Source: JBLUOA01 sp048060095 (GTDB lineage: Bacteria > Pseudomonadota > Alphaproteobacteria > Rhodobacterales > Rhodobacteraceae). Taken from it: a DNA stretch of 64,000 nucleotides. Shown here piece by piece: positions 1 through 8,302 of this stretch. Each line of letters begins with the position of its first letter. Position 1 is the stretch's first letter. Both the position numbers and the translations under genes were made by a program. The DNA lies in NCBI RefSeq assembly GCF_048060095.1, contig NZ_JBLUOA010000007.1, forward strand, positions 49,363 through 113,362, in the 5' to 3' direction. The notes beneath the pieces were generated by a model. The model was not told the origin of the DNA. It made no database searches and saw nothing but the letters and a program-made list of their open reading frames with translations.

Positions 1-249
1 GGGATGGGATCAATCGTCGGAGCCCTGGTCGGTGTCTTCATTATCCGCATCATCCAGGAAATCATCGCGACTGTCGGCCCCAATATCGCCGAATCTGTAT
101 CATTTCTTGGCGGTGACATCGTGTTCGCCGGCATGAATGTCGTTCTTGGCGGCGTGATCGCATTGTTCATGATCCTCGAACCCAAGGGGCTGATGCACCG
201 CTGGAACATAATGAAATCATCTTATCGTATCTGGCCGTTTCCCTACTGA
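1..249 (+). CDS. Branched-chain amino acid-type ABC transporter permease (LivM-like), C-terminal fragment
   Basis: This is the last 82 codons of a membrane permease whose start lies before the window. The visible part has two hydrophobic stretches and ends with the LivM-like phrase ILEPKGLMHRW followed by a short polar tail. LivM-type proteins form half of the membrane channel of HAAT-family importers. The substrate-binding protein and one ATPase of the same system follow directly, so it is the third visible component of one transporter. The other permease and the LivG-type ATPase are presumably upstream. Family assignment rests on the short tail plus context. Confidence 0.8.
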   Translation, partial: GMGSIVGALVGVFIIRIIQEIIATVGPNIAESVSFLGGDIVFAGMNVVLGGVIALFMILEPKGLMHRWNIMKSSYRIWPFPY

Positions 250-284
250 AAAAATAGAGCGGCTCTTAACCTGGGAGGAAGAAT

Positions 285-1523
285 ATGACTTACCAAACGA
301 AACGAGGTCTTCGCGGCTTGCTGGCGGCGTGTGCCATTGCTGTTGCGGCATCTATGCCTTTGAAAGCGCAGGCAGAGACAACCTATAATCTCGCCCTGCT
401 GTCGGACTTTTCCGGCCCCTATGCTGACATCATGCCCGTTCTGGCGGGCGGACGCGAGGCTGTGTTTACCTGGTGGAATGAAACCCGAGGCAAGGAACTC
501 GGCGTCAAGCTGAACTACAAGAACTACGAAACCCGCTATGACGCGGCACAGGTGGCAAGCCTCTGGCCCGGGATCAAATCGGAACTGGATCCGATTGCGG
601 TCGTCGGCCTTGGCGGGCCTGACGTTGCCGCACTTTCCGAACGCCTGCCGGAAGACAAGATTCCGATGTTCATGGCCACGGCCAGCTACGGTTTTGCCTG
701 GAAACCGGATTCCTGGATTTTCAACCCGCGTCCGACCTATTCGCACGAGAGTGCCGGCTTTCTGAACTGGATGCGTGAACAGCGAGGCGGAGACGGTCCG
801 CTTAAGGTCGCGATCCTCGCCTCTGAGGCCTCGCCTGCCTATGTCGATATGGCAAAGGGCCTCGAACTCTATGCCGAAGAGAATCCTGAAGAGATCAATC
901 TCGTCGAGGTCATCTATACCGAAGTGCAACCGACCGACCTGACGGGGCAAATGCGCCGCGTCGTGCGAGCCGGGGCCGAGGCGCTGATCATCCAGACGAA
1001 CACTTCTATCGTGGTTGCGGCGAAACGTGGACTGCAGGCCAACGGTTCGAACATCCCGATCATGATGAGTTCGCATAACGGGCTTCCGGCCTCGGGCGGC
1101 GCGCTTGGCGGGCTTGATCAACTGGAGGGCGACTTTGAAGCCTACGGCATGGCGATCGCAGCCGATGAGGACACTCCCGCGCGGCAGTTCTATGAAACAC
1201 TGGTTGCGGATCATGGGCTCAAGGCGCCCTGGAACGTCGTGACCGCAATGGGCGTGTCTCAGGGCCTCTTTGTCGCGACCGTGATCGATCACGCGATCGA
1301 GGCGAACGGTGCCGAGGGCCTGACCGGAGAGATGGTACGCGAGGCGCTTTTTGCCGGGCCGATCACCACCGAAGAAACCCACGGCTTTCTTCCATCCCTC
1401 ACGTTCACTCCCGAAGCGCCTTTCCCTTTGGAAGGTCTCAAGGTGAATGTGGGTACTGTCAAAGATGGCAAGATCACCATCGAAGCGATCGGCGTAGACG
1501 TTCCTGACGTTCAGAAGTGGTGA
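285..1523 (+). CDS. ABC transporter periplasmic substrate-binding protein (HAAT/Liv type)
   Basis: A 412-residue periplasmic binding protein of the type that feeds Liv-like ABC importers. A signal peptide is clear: basic start, hydrophobic run and an AQA-ET cleavage site after residue 30. The mature part begins TYNLALLSDFSGPYAD, the usual first strand and ligand loop of this family. The start is preceded by GGGAGGAAG. Many proteins of this family bind aromatic or other organic acids rather than amino acids, and the downstream acyl-CoA genes suggest an organic-acid ligand here (inference). A strong hairpin follows the gene, which would favour higher levels of this mRNA segment. Confidence 0.9.
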   Translation: MTYQTKRGLRGLLAACAIAVAASMPLKAQAETTYNLALLSDFSGPYADIMPVLAGGREAVFTWWNETRGKELGVKLNYKNYETRYDAAQVASLWPGIKSELDPIAVVGLGGPDVAALSERLPEDKIPMFMATASYGFAWKPDSWIFNPRPTYSHESAGFLNWMREQRGGDGPLKVAILASEASPAYVDMAKGLELYAEENPEEINLVEVIYTEVQPTDLTGQMRRVVRAGAEALIIQTNTSIVVAAKRGLQANGSNIPIMMSSHNGLPASGGALGGLDQLEGDFEAYGMAIAADEDTPARQFYETLVADHGLKAPWNVVTAMGVSQGLFVATVIDHAIEANGAEGLTGEMVREALFAGPITTEETHGFLPSLTFTPEAPFPLEGLKVNVGTVKDGKITIEAIGVDVPDVQKW

Positions 1524-1531
1524 AATAATCC

Positions 1532-1553
1532 GGGCGCCGCAGTCGCGGCGCCC
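1532..1553 (+). terminator. GC-rich hairpin between binding-protein and ATPase genes
   Basis: A perfect 9-bp stem GGGCGCCGC/GCGGCGCCC with an AGTC loop lies just after the binding-protein stop codon. No T-run follows at once (GTCCTGATCTTT), so it is more likely an mRNA-stabilising or partial terminator element than a full stop. It fits the usual need for excess binding protein over ATPase. Confidence 0.6.
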
Positions 1554-1577
1554 GTCCTGATCTTTAGCCCGGGCAAT

Positions 1578-2375
1578 ATGACCATGCTGGAACTCAACAA
1601 TGTAGAAGTGACCTATTCCGACGTCATCCTGGCGCTTAAAGGCGTGTCTATGACAGTCAGTGAAGGTCAATGTATTGCTCTGCTCGGTGGCAATGGGGCG
1701 GGCAAAAGCACGACACTCAAGGCCATCTCGGGAACGCTCAAATCCGAGGATGGAACCGTTTCGGCAGGGTCCATCGTTCTGGACGGAACCCCCGTTCAGA
1801 ACATGGAAGCCTCGGAAGTCGTGAAGAATGGCCTGATCCACGTGATGGAAGGCCGGCGCGTGTTGCGGCATCTGACGTCAGAGCAAAACCTGATCGTCGG
1901 CGGACACATGGTGCCCAACTCCGCCGAGCTAAAAAACCGTCTGGATCATGTCTATACTCTGATGCCGCGGCTTGCGGACCTGCGCAACCGCACGTCCGGT
2001 TTCATGTCCGGTGGGGAACAACAACTGCTGCTGATTGGCCGGGCCATGATGGCCAAGCCCAAGATCATCGCGATTGACGAGCCGTCCCTGGGTCTGGCCC
2101 CGATGATGATCCGGGATGTCTTCGAGGTGCTCAAGCAACTCAAATCAGAAGGCACGACCTTTTTCCTGGTCGAACAGAACAGCGCTGCTGCACTGTCGAT
2201 CGCCGACTACGCCTATGTGATGGAAAATGGCCGTATCGTGATGGATGGCCCGGCAGACAAGCTCGCTGACAATGAGGACATCAAGGAATTTTATCTCGGT
2301 GTCACCGCCTCGGGCGAGCGCAAAAGTTATCGCGACATCAAACATTATCGCCGCCGCAAAAGATGGCTGGGATAG
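1578..2375 (+). CDS. ABC transporter ATP-binding protein (LivF-like)
   Basis: A 265-residue ATPase that powers the Liv-type importer encoded just upstream. Walker A is GGNGAGKST at residues 37-45, the signature MSGGEQQ at 143-149 and Walker B IIAIDEPS at 163-170, with the SLGLAP segment typical of LivF. Length is slightly above the usual 235-240 because of a basic C-terminal tail (HYRRRKRWLG). A second ATG two codons downstream could also be the start. The next gene starts 13 bases after the stop, suggesting one transcript. Confidence 0.92.
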   Translation: MTMLELNNVEVTYSDVILALKGVSMTVSEGQCIALLGGNGAGKSTTLKAISGTLKSEDGTVSAGSIVLDGTPVQNMEASEVVKNGLIHVMEGRRVLRHLTSEQNLIVGGHMVPNSAELKNRLDHVYTLMPRLADLRNRTSGFMSGGEQQLLLIGRAMMAKPKIIAIDEPSLGLAPMMIRDVFEVLKQLKSEGTTFFLVEQNSAAALSIADYAYVMENGRIVMDGPADKLADNEDIKEFYLGVTASGERKSYRDIKHYRRRKRWLG

Positions 2376-2388
2376 GAAAGGAACGACA

Positions 2389-3177
2389 ATGAGTGAACTG
2401 CTATCCATCAAGGGGCGTACCGCATTTGTAACCGGAGCGGGTCAGGGCGTGGGCCGGCAAGTCGCGCTTTATCTGGCTGAACACGGGGCCGGTGCCGTCG
2501 TCGTCAACGATTTTCACGCCGAACGGGCCGAAAGCGTTGCCGCGGAAGTGGAGGCAGCCGGTGCAAAGGCGCTGCCGCTCGCGTTCGATGTGTCGGATTT
2601 CGACGCGGTCGGCGCGGCGTTTGCCGAGGCTCAGAACGCCTTCGGCGGCGTGGATATTCTGGTGAACAATGCAGGCAACGCCGGGCCGACATCGCGTCTT
2701 GACGATCTTGTCCCGTTTTGGGAGTCGGATCCCACCGAATGGCGCCGCTGGATGGCGACCAATTTCGATGGGGTTCTGAACTGCACCCGACACGCCATGC
2801 CCTTGATGGTCAAAGGTGACTATGGGCGCATCGTGACCGTCATTTCCGACGCCGGTCGCGTCGGCGAGCCGCATCTGGCGGTTTATTCCGGAGCCAAGGC
2901 CGGTGCGGCAGGCTTCATGCGGGCCATCGCCAAGGCGGGTGGCCGGTTCGGGATCACCGCGAATTGCGTCGCCCTGGGGGGAACGAGAACGCCGGCTGTT
3001 GCCGACCTGATCCCGGATGCAGAGACCGAGAAGCGGGCATTGTCGCAATATGTGATCCGCCGTCTGGGTGAGCCGGAAGATCCCGCCGGAATGATCCTGT
3101 TTCTCTGCTCGGATGCCGCCAGCTGGATCACCGGACAGACCTATCCGGTGAATGGCGGGTATTCCTTTGCCTGCTAA
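2389..3177 (+). CDS. SDR family oxidoreductase
   Basis: A 262-residue short-chain dehydrogenase/reductase, probably oxidising a 3-hydroxyacyl-CoA or a related alcohol with NAD(P). The cofactor motif TGAGQGVG is at residues 15-22, NNAG at 93-96, and the catalytic pair at Tyr166 and Lys170 (YSGAK). The start was set at 2389, which has GGAAAGGAACGAC in front and gives a normal SDR N-terminus; the open frame runs 48 codons further upstream inside the ATPase gene. The end LSQY-(x)n-FLCSDAASWITGQ is the usual SDR C-terminal region. Substrate is not readable from sequence. Confidence 0.9.
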   Translation: MSELLSIKGRTAFVTGAGQGVGRQVALYLAEHGAGAVVVNDFHAERAESVAAEVEAAGAKALPLAFDVSDFDAVGAAFAEAQNAFGGVDILVNNAGNAGPTSRLDDLVPFWESDPTEWRRWMATNFDGVLNCTRHAMPLMVKGDYGRIVTVISDAGRVGEPHLAVYSGAKAGAAGFMRAIAKAGGRFGITANCVALGGTRTPAVADLIPDAETEKRALSQYVIRRLGEPEDPAGMILFLCSDAASWITGQTYPVNGGYSFAC

Positions 3178-3202
3178 AGCCGACATCGGACGGAAGCCGC
3201 CT

Positions 3203-4306
3203 CTAGCTGGCGCTGTCCGAAAGAACGCTGTCATTGTCTGCGCCAAGCTCTGGTGGCAGGTCAGGGGCTGCGGTCTCGAAACCATCGAACTTCAGAGGCT
3301 GGATAACGAACGTCTCGGTCCTGCCGCTGTCATGCGCGATCGTGCGCAGCAACTGTCGCGCACGCACATGGGGGTCGTCCAGCGTTTCGACCAAGGAATT
3401 GACCGGACCCCAAGGCACGCCCGCCTTGTCCAGAAGATCGCCCCATTCGGCGCGCGTCTTGCCGACCAGAACCGCCGCGATCTCTTCGCGGAGCGTGTCC
3501 TTGCGGGCGACACGGTCGCGGCCTGTCAACGGCGCAAGATCCGCTCTGTCGATCACATCGCAGAACGGTTGCCAGAACCAGTCCTCATGCGCGATGGACA
3601 AGGTCATGAGCTTGCCGTCCTTGCAGGTGAACACGCCGTAGCCCGGTTCGGCGATGAACTCGCCCAGCGGTGTGCCGTTGGCCGCCGGAACAAGGAATGC
3701 CGTCAACATCGAAACCACAGCGTCCGACATGGACACGTCCACGAAACGCCCCTGTCCCGTCCGCTGGCACGATACGACCGCCGACAGGATTGCGATCGCC
3801 GCGAACAACGCCGCGCCCACATCCGCGAGGGGGATCGCCGGAACAGGGCCCGGTTGCCCCGCATCGGCCTGATCGGCCAGCAGGCCGCCAACGCCTTCGT
3901 AGCTCAGGTCGTGGCCGGCACGGTCACGATAGGGGCCGTCCTGCCCGTAACCCGAAATCGACACGTAGACCAGCCGCGGGTTGACGCCACGCAAGTCCTC
4001 GAACCCGGCGCCCAAGGCTGCGAGCTTTCCAGGGCGGAACCCTTCGACGATAACATCCGAAACCTTGGCCAGTTCGCGAAACCGTGCCAGCCCCTCGGCC
4101 GATTTCAGATCCAGCGCGACGCTGCGCTTGCCCCGGTTCAGAGCCCGGAACAACGGCGGAAACTGCCGGGCCGGATCACCGATGCCCGGACGTTCGATCA
4201 TGATCACCTCGGCCCCCATGTCGGACAACAGCATTGTCGCATAGGGACCGGGAAATTGTTCGGCAAGGCTGAGAATCCTCAGACCGGTCAGGGGTGCATT
4301 GCTCAT
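3203..4306 (-). CDS. CaiB/BaiF family III CoA-transferase, alpha-methylacyl-CoA racemase-like
   Basis: A 367-residue member of the family III CoA-transferase/racemase fold. The motif GHDLSY at residues 131-136 matches the GHDxNY signature of alpha-methylacyl-CoA racemases, and the family aspartate is Asp162 (LADVGAAL). Racemases of this type convert 2R- to 2S-methylacyl-CoA so that ACADs can act on branched side chains; simple CoA transfer cannot be excluded. The start is the ATG at 4306 with GGAG upstream. It stands alone on the minus strand, convergent with the SDR and divergent from the hydratase at 4419. Confidence 0.85.
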   Translation of the reverse strand: MSNAPLTGLRILSLAEQFPGPYATMLLSDMGAEVIMIERPGIGDPARQFPPLFRALNRGKRSVALDLKSAEGLARFRELAKVSDVIVEGFRPGKLAALGAGFEDLRGVNPRLVYVSISGYGQDGPYRDRAGHDLSYEGVGGLLADQADAGQPGPVPAIPLADVGAALFAAIAILSAVVSCQRTGQGRFVDVSMSDAVVSMLTAFLVPAANGTPLGEFIAEPGYGVFTCKDGKLMTLSIAHEDWFWQPFCDVIDRADLAPLTGRDRVARKDTLREEIAAVLVGKTRAEWGDLLDKAGVPWGPVNSLVETLDDPHVRARQLLRTIAHDSGRTETFVIQPLKFDGFETAAPDLPPELGADNDSVLSDSAS

Positions 4307-4418
4307 ATCAGTCTCCAGCTCTTGTTTTGTCCGCGTGCGGGTCCGCGCCAGTGCAGCGCAGATGGCCGCAAAAGGCAAGGCGAAAAACCAAAATTCCTCT
4401 ATTAATCAGGAGCTTGTA

Positions 4419-5207
4419 ATGATTGAAGCAAGGCAGACGCTATTTGTTGAGCGGGTAGCAAAAACTGAATGGATTACCTTTCAGCGCACCGAACAGCTCA
4501 ACGCGATGTCAACGCAGATGTTGCGAGAGATCGCGGCCGCGCTGGAGGCCGCTCTGGCCGACGATGCGGTTCGCACAATTGTCCTGACCGGTTCGGGGCG
4601 AGCGTTCTGCGCCGGTGCCGATCTGAAAGAAGTTGCTGGCGCCAAACATGCACCGGGCGAGCCAGATCTGCTTGATCTTGTCGATCACACGTTTGGACTG
4701 ATGCGACATGGCCCTAAACCCGTGATCGCCGCCGTGAACGGGCTGGCCATGGCGGGCGGTCTGGAAATGGTGATGGCCTGCGATCTGGTCTTTGCCGCCG
4801 AAAGCGCCCAGTTGGGCGACGCACACTCCAATTTCGGGGTCTTTCCCGGAGCAGGCGGTGCGGCGATCCTGCCGCGCAGGATTGGCCTGAACCGCGCGAA
4901 ATACCTGCTGTTCTCGGGCGAGAACGTTTCGGCGCGGGACATGATGGACTGGGGGCTGGTCAACAAGGTCGTCGCGGACGAAGACCTGCGCGACGCGGTG
5001 CAGACCTTTACCAACAGACTGGCAGACAAAAGCCCGGCGGTCTTGCGCCGCATGAAGAGGGTCGCCAACCGATCAATGGACGTGGATGAAACCGCCGCCC
5101 TGGCCGAAGAGATGCTGAATCTGCGCGCGCACATGCGGTCCTGGGACATGCACGAGGGCCTGTCGGCGTTCAATGAAAAACGAAAACCGCAGTTTCGCGG
5201 ATACTAG
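4419..5207 (+). CDS. Enoyl-CoA hydratase/isomerase family protein
   Basis: A 262-residue crotonase-fold protein. The oxyanion-hole segment FCAGADL is at residues 63-69 and the GGLE segment keeps the first catalytic glutamate (Glu116). At the place of the second glutamate of classical hydratases there is His136 (GDAHSNFG), so a hydratase working by the usual Glu-Glu pair is doubtful; isomerase, lyase or thioesterase activity is possible. The start is set by CAGGAG nine bases upstream. It heads a run with a thiolase and an ACAD. Confidence 0.85.
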   Translation: MIEARQTLFVERVAKTEWITFQRTEQLNAMSTQMLREIAAALEAALADDAVRTIVLTGSGRAFCAGADLKEVAGAKHAPGEPDLLDLVDHTFGLMRHGPKPVIAAVNGLAMAGGLEMVMACDLVFAAESAQLGDAHSNFGVFPGAGGAAILPRRIGLNRAKYLLFSGENVSARDMMDWGLVNKVVADEDLRDAVQTFTNRLADKSPAVLRRMKRVANRSMDVDETAALAEEMLNLRAHMRSWDMHEGLSAFNEKRKPQFRGY

Positions 5208-5223
5208 ATCAGGAGGACAAACG

Positions 5224-6462
5224 ATGCAGGACATTTACGTCGTTGGCGTCGGGATGACGCCGTTCGGAAAATTCCGGGACAGAACCATCAAGGCCATGAC
5301 CGGCGAGGCCGTCGCCGCCGCCCTTTCAGACGCCGGAGTTACGGCTGATCGCATCGACGGCGCGTTCTTCTCGAACGCGGTGCAGGGCCACATGGAAGGC
5401 CAGCACATGATACGGGGCGAGATCGCGCTACGCGAGATGGGCATTCAGGGTATTCCGGTGGTGAATGTCGAAAACGCCTGTGCCAGCGCCTCGACCGGGT
5501 TCAAACTGGCGGTGGATTTTCTCAAGGCGGGCAATGGCGATTGCTGCCTCGCCGTAGGCGTCGAAAAGATGTATTCCGACGACCGCGCGTTGATGTTTTC
5601 GGCCTTCGACAGCGGCTGGGACGTCAGCAACGGCGACGAGGTCGCGCAACGGCTGGCCGATCTGGGTGCCGGAGTCGAGGAACCCGAAGGATCGAAATCG
5701 CCCAAGCCCTACAGCGTGTTCATGGATGTCTACGCAGGCTTCGCGCGGTTGCACATGAAAACCTTTGGCACCACGCAGGAACAGTTCGCCGCCGTCGCCG
5801 CCAAGAACCACGCACATTCCGCACATAACCCGCTGGCGCAGTACCGCGATGTAATGAGTGTCGATCAGGTTCTGGCCGCCCCGCCCATCACCTATCCGCT
5901 AACGCTGCCGATGTGCGCCCCGATCTCGGACGGTGCCGCGGCGGCGGTGCTTTGTACGGACGAGGGCCTCAAACGGCTGGGGCTCGATCCCGCTCGCGCG
6001 ATCAAGGTCAAGGCCGCGATCTTGCGCTCGGGCACCGACCGTCCGCCGGAAGATTACAAGAACCACCTGACCCGGCTGGCCGCGCTTCAGGCATATGAAC
6101 AGGCCGGGCTCGGCCCCGAGGATATGTCGGTGGCCGAAGTGCATGACGCCACGGCCGTCGGTGAAGTGATCCAGATCGAGAACCTCGGGTTTGTCGAATT
6201 CGGTGAGGGCGGCCCGGCCAGCTTGCGCGGCGACACAAAGATCGGCGGACGCATTCCGGTGAACCCCTCGGGCGGATTGGAATCCAAGGGCCACCCGGTC
6301 GGGGCCACCGGTATCGGGCAGGTCTTTGAACTGGTCACGCAACTGCGCGGCGAAGCCGGCGCGCGTCAAGTCGAAGGGGCGCAGAACGCCATCGCCGAAA
6401 ACGGTGGGGGCTTGCACGGGGTAGAAGAAGCTGCCGCCTGTGTCACCATTCTCGGCTGCTGA
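5224..6462 (+). CDS. SCP2-type thiolase (acetyl-CoA acyltransferase)
   Basis: A 412-residue thiolase of the SCP2 group, expected to release acetyl- or propionyl-CoA from a 3-oxoacyl-CoA. The nucleophile is Cys86 in NVENACASAS and the histidine loop is GGLESKGHPVGATG with His357. The usual second cysteine loop is replaced by ENGGGLHG near residue 392, as in several SCP2-type members. The start at 5224 follows an AGGAGG Shine-Dalgarno site. This is the only SCP2-type protein in the window that keeps the nucleophilic cysteine, which makes it a useful contrast to the three at 17722, 38832 and 57080. Confidence 0.9.
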   Translation: MQDIYVVGVGMTPFGKFRDRTIKAMTGEAVAAALSDAGVTADRIDGAFFSNAVQGHMEGQHMIRGEIALREMGIQGIPVVNVENACASASTGFKLAVDFLKAGNGDCCLAVGVEKMYSDDRALMFSAFDSGWDVSNGDEVAQRLADLGAGVEEPEGSKSPKPYSVFMDVYAGFARLHMKTFGTTQEQFAAVAAKNHAHSAHNPLAQYRDVMSVDQVLAAPPITYPLTLPMCAPISDGAAAAVLCTDEGLKRLGLDPARAIKVKAAILRSGTDRPPEDYKNHLTRLAALQAYEQAGLGPEDMSVAEVHDATAVGEVIQIENLGFVEFGEGGPASLRGDTKIGGRIPVNPSGGLESKGHPVGATGIGQVFELVTQLRGEAGARQVEGAQNAIAENGGGLHGVEEAAACVTILGC

Positions 6463-6478
6463 AACAAGGAAAAGAATT

Positions 6479-7645
6479 ATGGAAAACGTGATCGCCGCCG
6501 CTCAGGCAATCTATACAGACGAGCAACGCATGTTGCTGGAGAACTTCCGCAAGATGGCCGAGGCAGAGTTCGCTCCGCTGGCCGAGAAATACGAAGACCT
6601 CGGACACCCGCCCGATGCGAAAACGCTGAAGTCCCTGTTCGCCAAGGTCGAGGAATTCGGGCTGATCAGCGGCCTGATCCCCGAGAAAGACGGCGGTGCC
6701 GGAATCGACCGCATGACCTATGGCATCCTTTACGAGGAACTGGCCCGGATATGGGCAGATCTGGCAATTGCGGTCCTGATCCAAGGCCACGCCGTGTTTG
6801 CGGTCAACCTTCTGGGAAATCCGGCGCAGAAAGAGGCCTATCTGAAGCCGCTCCTGCGCAGCGAACGGATCTGTGCCACCTGTATTTCCGAACCAGAGGT
6901 CGGCTCGAACGTGCGCGAGGTCAAAACCCGCGCAGACCGCGAGGGCGACAAGATTTTAGTCACCGGCCAGAAGCTCTGGATTTCCAATGGGGCCCAGTCG
7001 GATTTCGCCATCGTTGTCTGCAATCTGGACGACGGTATTTCCATGGTCATCGTCGACCGTGACACCGGCGGATACGAAAGCCGCGAATTGCGCAAGCTGG
7101 GGCTTGTCGGTGCTTCGACCTGCGAATTGTTTTTCGACCGGGCCGAAACCACCGCCGAACATGTTCTCGGCAATGCAGGCGGGGGCCTGTTCCAGACTTT
7201 GAAGCTGTTTGAAAGCGCACGCGTGTTTGTCGGCCTGACCAGCATTGGCATTGCCCAGGCCGCACTGGAATGTGCCGTCAAATATGCACAGGATCGCGAA
7301 CAGCATGGCAAGCCGATCGGCGGGCACCAGTTGATTCAAGGCTATCTGGCCGATATGGCCACACACTTGGATGCCGCGCGCCTGTTGTGCCAGCGCGGGC
7401 TGCAACTTCTGGATCTGGGCGTGCGTTGCGACACCCAGACCTCGATGGCGAAATGGTATGCGACGGAAATGGCTGTCGAAATCGCCGGCAAGGCCGTGCA
7501 GATACACGGCGGCAACGGCATCACAAAGGAGTTTCCCGTCGAACGGCACTTCCGCAATGCCAAGGTAATGCCAATCCCGGACGGAACGACCGAGATCCAG
7601 AAGCTGGTCATTGGGCGCAACCTGACGGGCCTGAATGCGTTCTGA
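6479..7645 (+). CDS. Acyl-CoA dehydrogenase
   Basis: A 388-residue FAD-dependent acyl-CoA dehydrogenase. The FAD/substrate segment is ISEPEVGSN at residues 136-144 and the helix REQHGKPIGGHQ is typical of the C-terminal domain. At the position where medium-chain enzymes carry the catalytic Glu (xEGTxEIQ) this protein has IPDGTTEIQ, with Asp368. The alternative isovaleryl-type position has no Glu (SARV). It may therefore use aspartate as base, or a residue not visible here. The start at 6479 has ACAAGGA upstream. Likely co-transcribed with hydratase and thiolase. Confidence 0.9.
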   Translation: MENVIAAAQAIYTDEQRMLLENFRKMAEAEFAPLAEKYEDLGHPPDAKTLKSLFAKVEEFGLISGLIPEKDGGAGIDRMTYGILYEELARIWADLAIAVLIQGHAVFAVNLLGNPAQKEAYLKPLLRSERICATCISEPEVGSNVREVKTRADREGDKILVTGQKLWISNGAQSDFAIVVCNLDDGISMVIVDRDTGGYESRELRKLGLVGASTCELFFDRAETTAEHVLGNAGGGLFQTLKLFESARVFVGLTSIGIAQAALECAVKYAQDREQHGKPIGGHQLIQGYLADMATHLDAARLLCQRGLQLLDLGVRCDTQTSMAKWYATEMAVEIAGKAVQIHGGNGITKEFPVERHFRNAKVMPIPDGTTEIQKLVIGRNLTGLNAF

Positions 7646-7654
7646 AACACGCCC

Positions 7655-7703
7655 GGGCGGGAACGGCACAGACAATGCAGCCACTTCATGATCGTTCCCG
7701 CCC
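7655..7703 (+). terminator. Inverted repeat after ACAD, possible terminator
   Basis: GGGCGGGAACG at 7655-7665 pairs exactly with CGTTCCCGCCC at 7693-7703 across a 27-base loop. It lies between convergent genes and could end transcription from either side, but there is no T-run and the loop is long. Confidence 0.4.
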
Positions 7704-7758
7704 AACGGCGTTACGCAGTTTGATCCAGGCTTTGCCTCGGGCCGGGGGGGCAAGGTAG

Positions 7759-8259
7759 TCAGCCCCGCAGGGCCGAGATGCCCAAAGCCCCCTGCGCCAG
7801 AAGCAGCGCCTGAAGCTGGTTGGTGCCTTCAGCAATCGTGAGATGTCGCACATCGCGATAGTAGCGTTCGACCGGGAAATCACGGGTGTAGCCCGCCCCG
7901 CCGTGCACCTGCAAGGCGGTCTCGCAAACCCGCAGTGCCGTGTCGGAATTGTGGCGCTTGGCCATGGAACAGGCCCGGCCGCGATCCGGCGCCCCACGAT
8001 CCAGTGCGTCGGCGGTGCGGCAGGCCAGCAGCCGCGAGGTTTCCACGCCAGTCATCATTTCAGCGATCATCTGCTGTACCAGCTGAAACCCTCCGATCTT
8101 ACGTCCGAACTGTTCTCGCTCGCCCGCATAGCGCAGCGCCGCCTCATAGGCTGCAATTGACAGGCCGAGACAGGTGAAGGAAACGAAACAGCGACCCACA
8201 TTTAGGTAATGCTTGGCGATGGCGAACGCCTCGCCCTCGGCGCCGATCAGTCCCTCTTT
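7759..8259 (-). pseudogene. Acyl-CoA dehydrogenase remnant (C-terminal part only)
   Basis: The minus-strand frame from 8259 to 7759 reads as the end of an ACAD: GLIGAEGEAFAIAKHYL, then the REQFGRKIGGFQLVQQMIAEM helix and a normal ending with AEGTNQLQ, where the catalytic Glu is kept. An in-frame TAA at 8260-8262 precedes the homology and there is no start codon with a ribosome site. Roughly the first 220 residues of the family are missing. It is best read as a remnant left by deletion, lying 43 bases downstream of the IclR gene. A short translated product from a GTG at 8199 is possible but would lack the FAD domain. Confidence 0.85.
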
Positions 8260-8302
8260 TTAGTGAAGTCGGACCATATTTCACGATTGCTGATTCAGAC
8301 GT

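Noticed and set aside
243..1871. A 542-codon minus-strand open frame opposite the binding-protein and ATPase genes
   Set aside because: It is rich in Arg, His and Gly, has no family motif, and lies exactly opposite two certain genes; GC-rich codon use creates such antisense frames.
8270..8279. CGGACCATAT, also at 17681-17690, resembling half of a FadR-type TGGTCnGACCA site
   Set aside because: Only ten bases are shared, the second copy is inside an operon, and the other half-site is poor; chance is a sufficient explanation.
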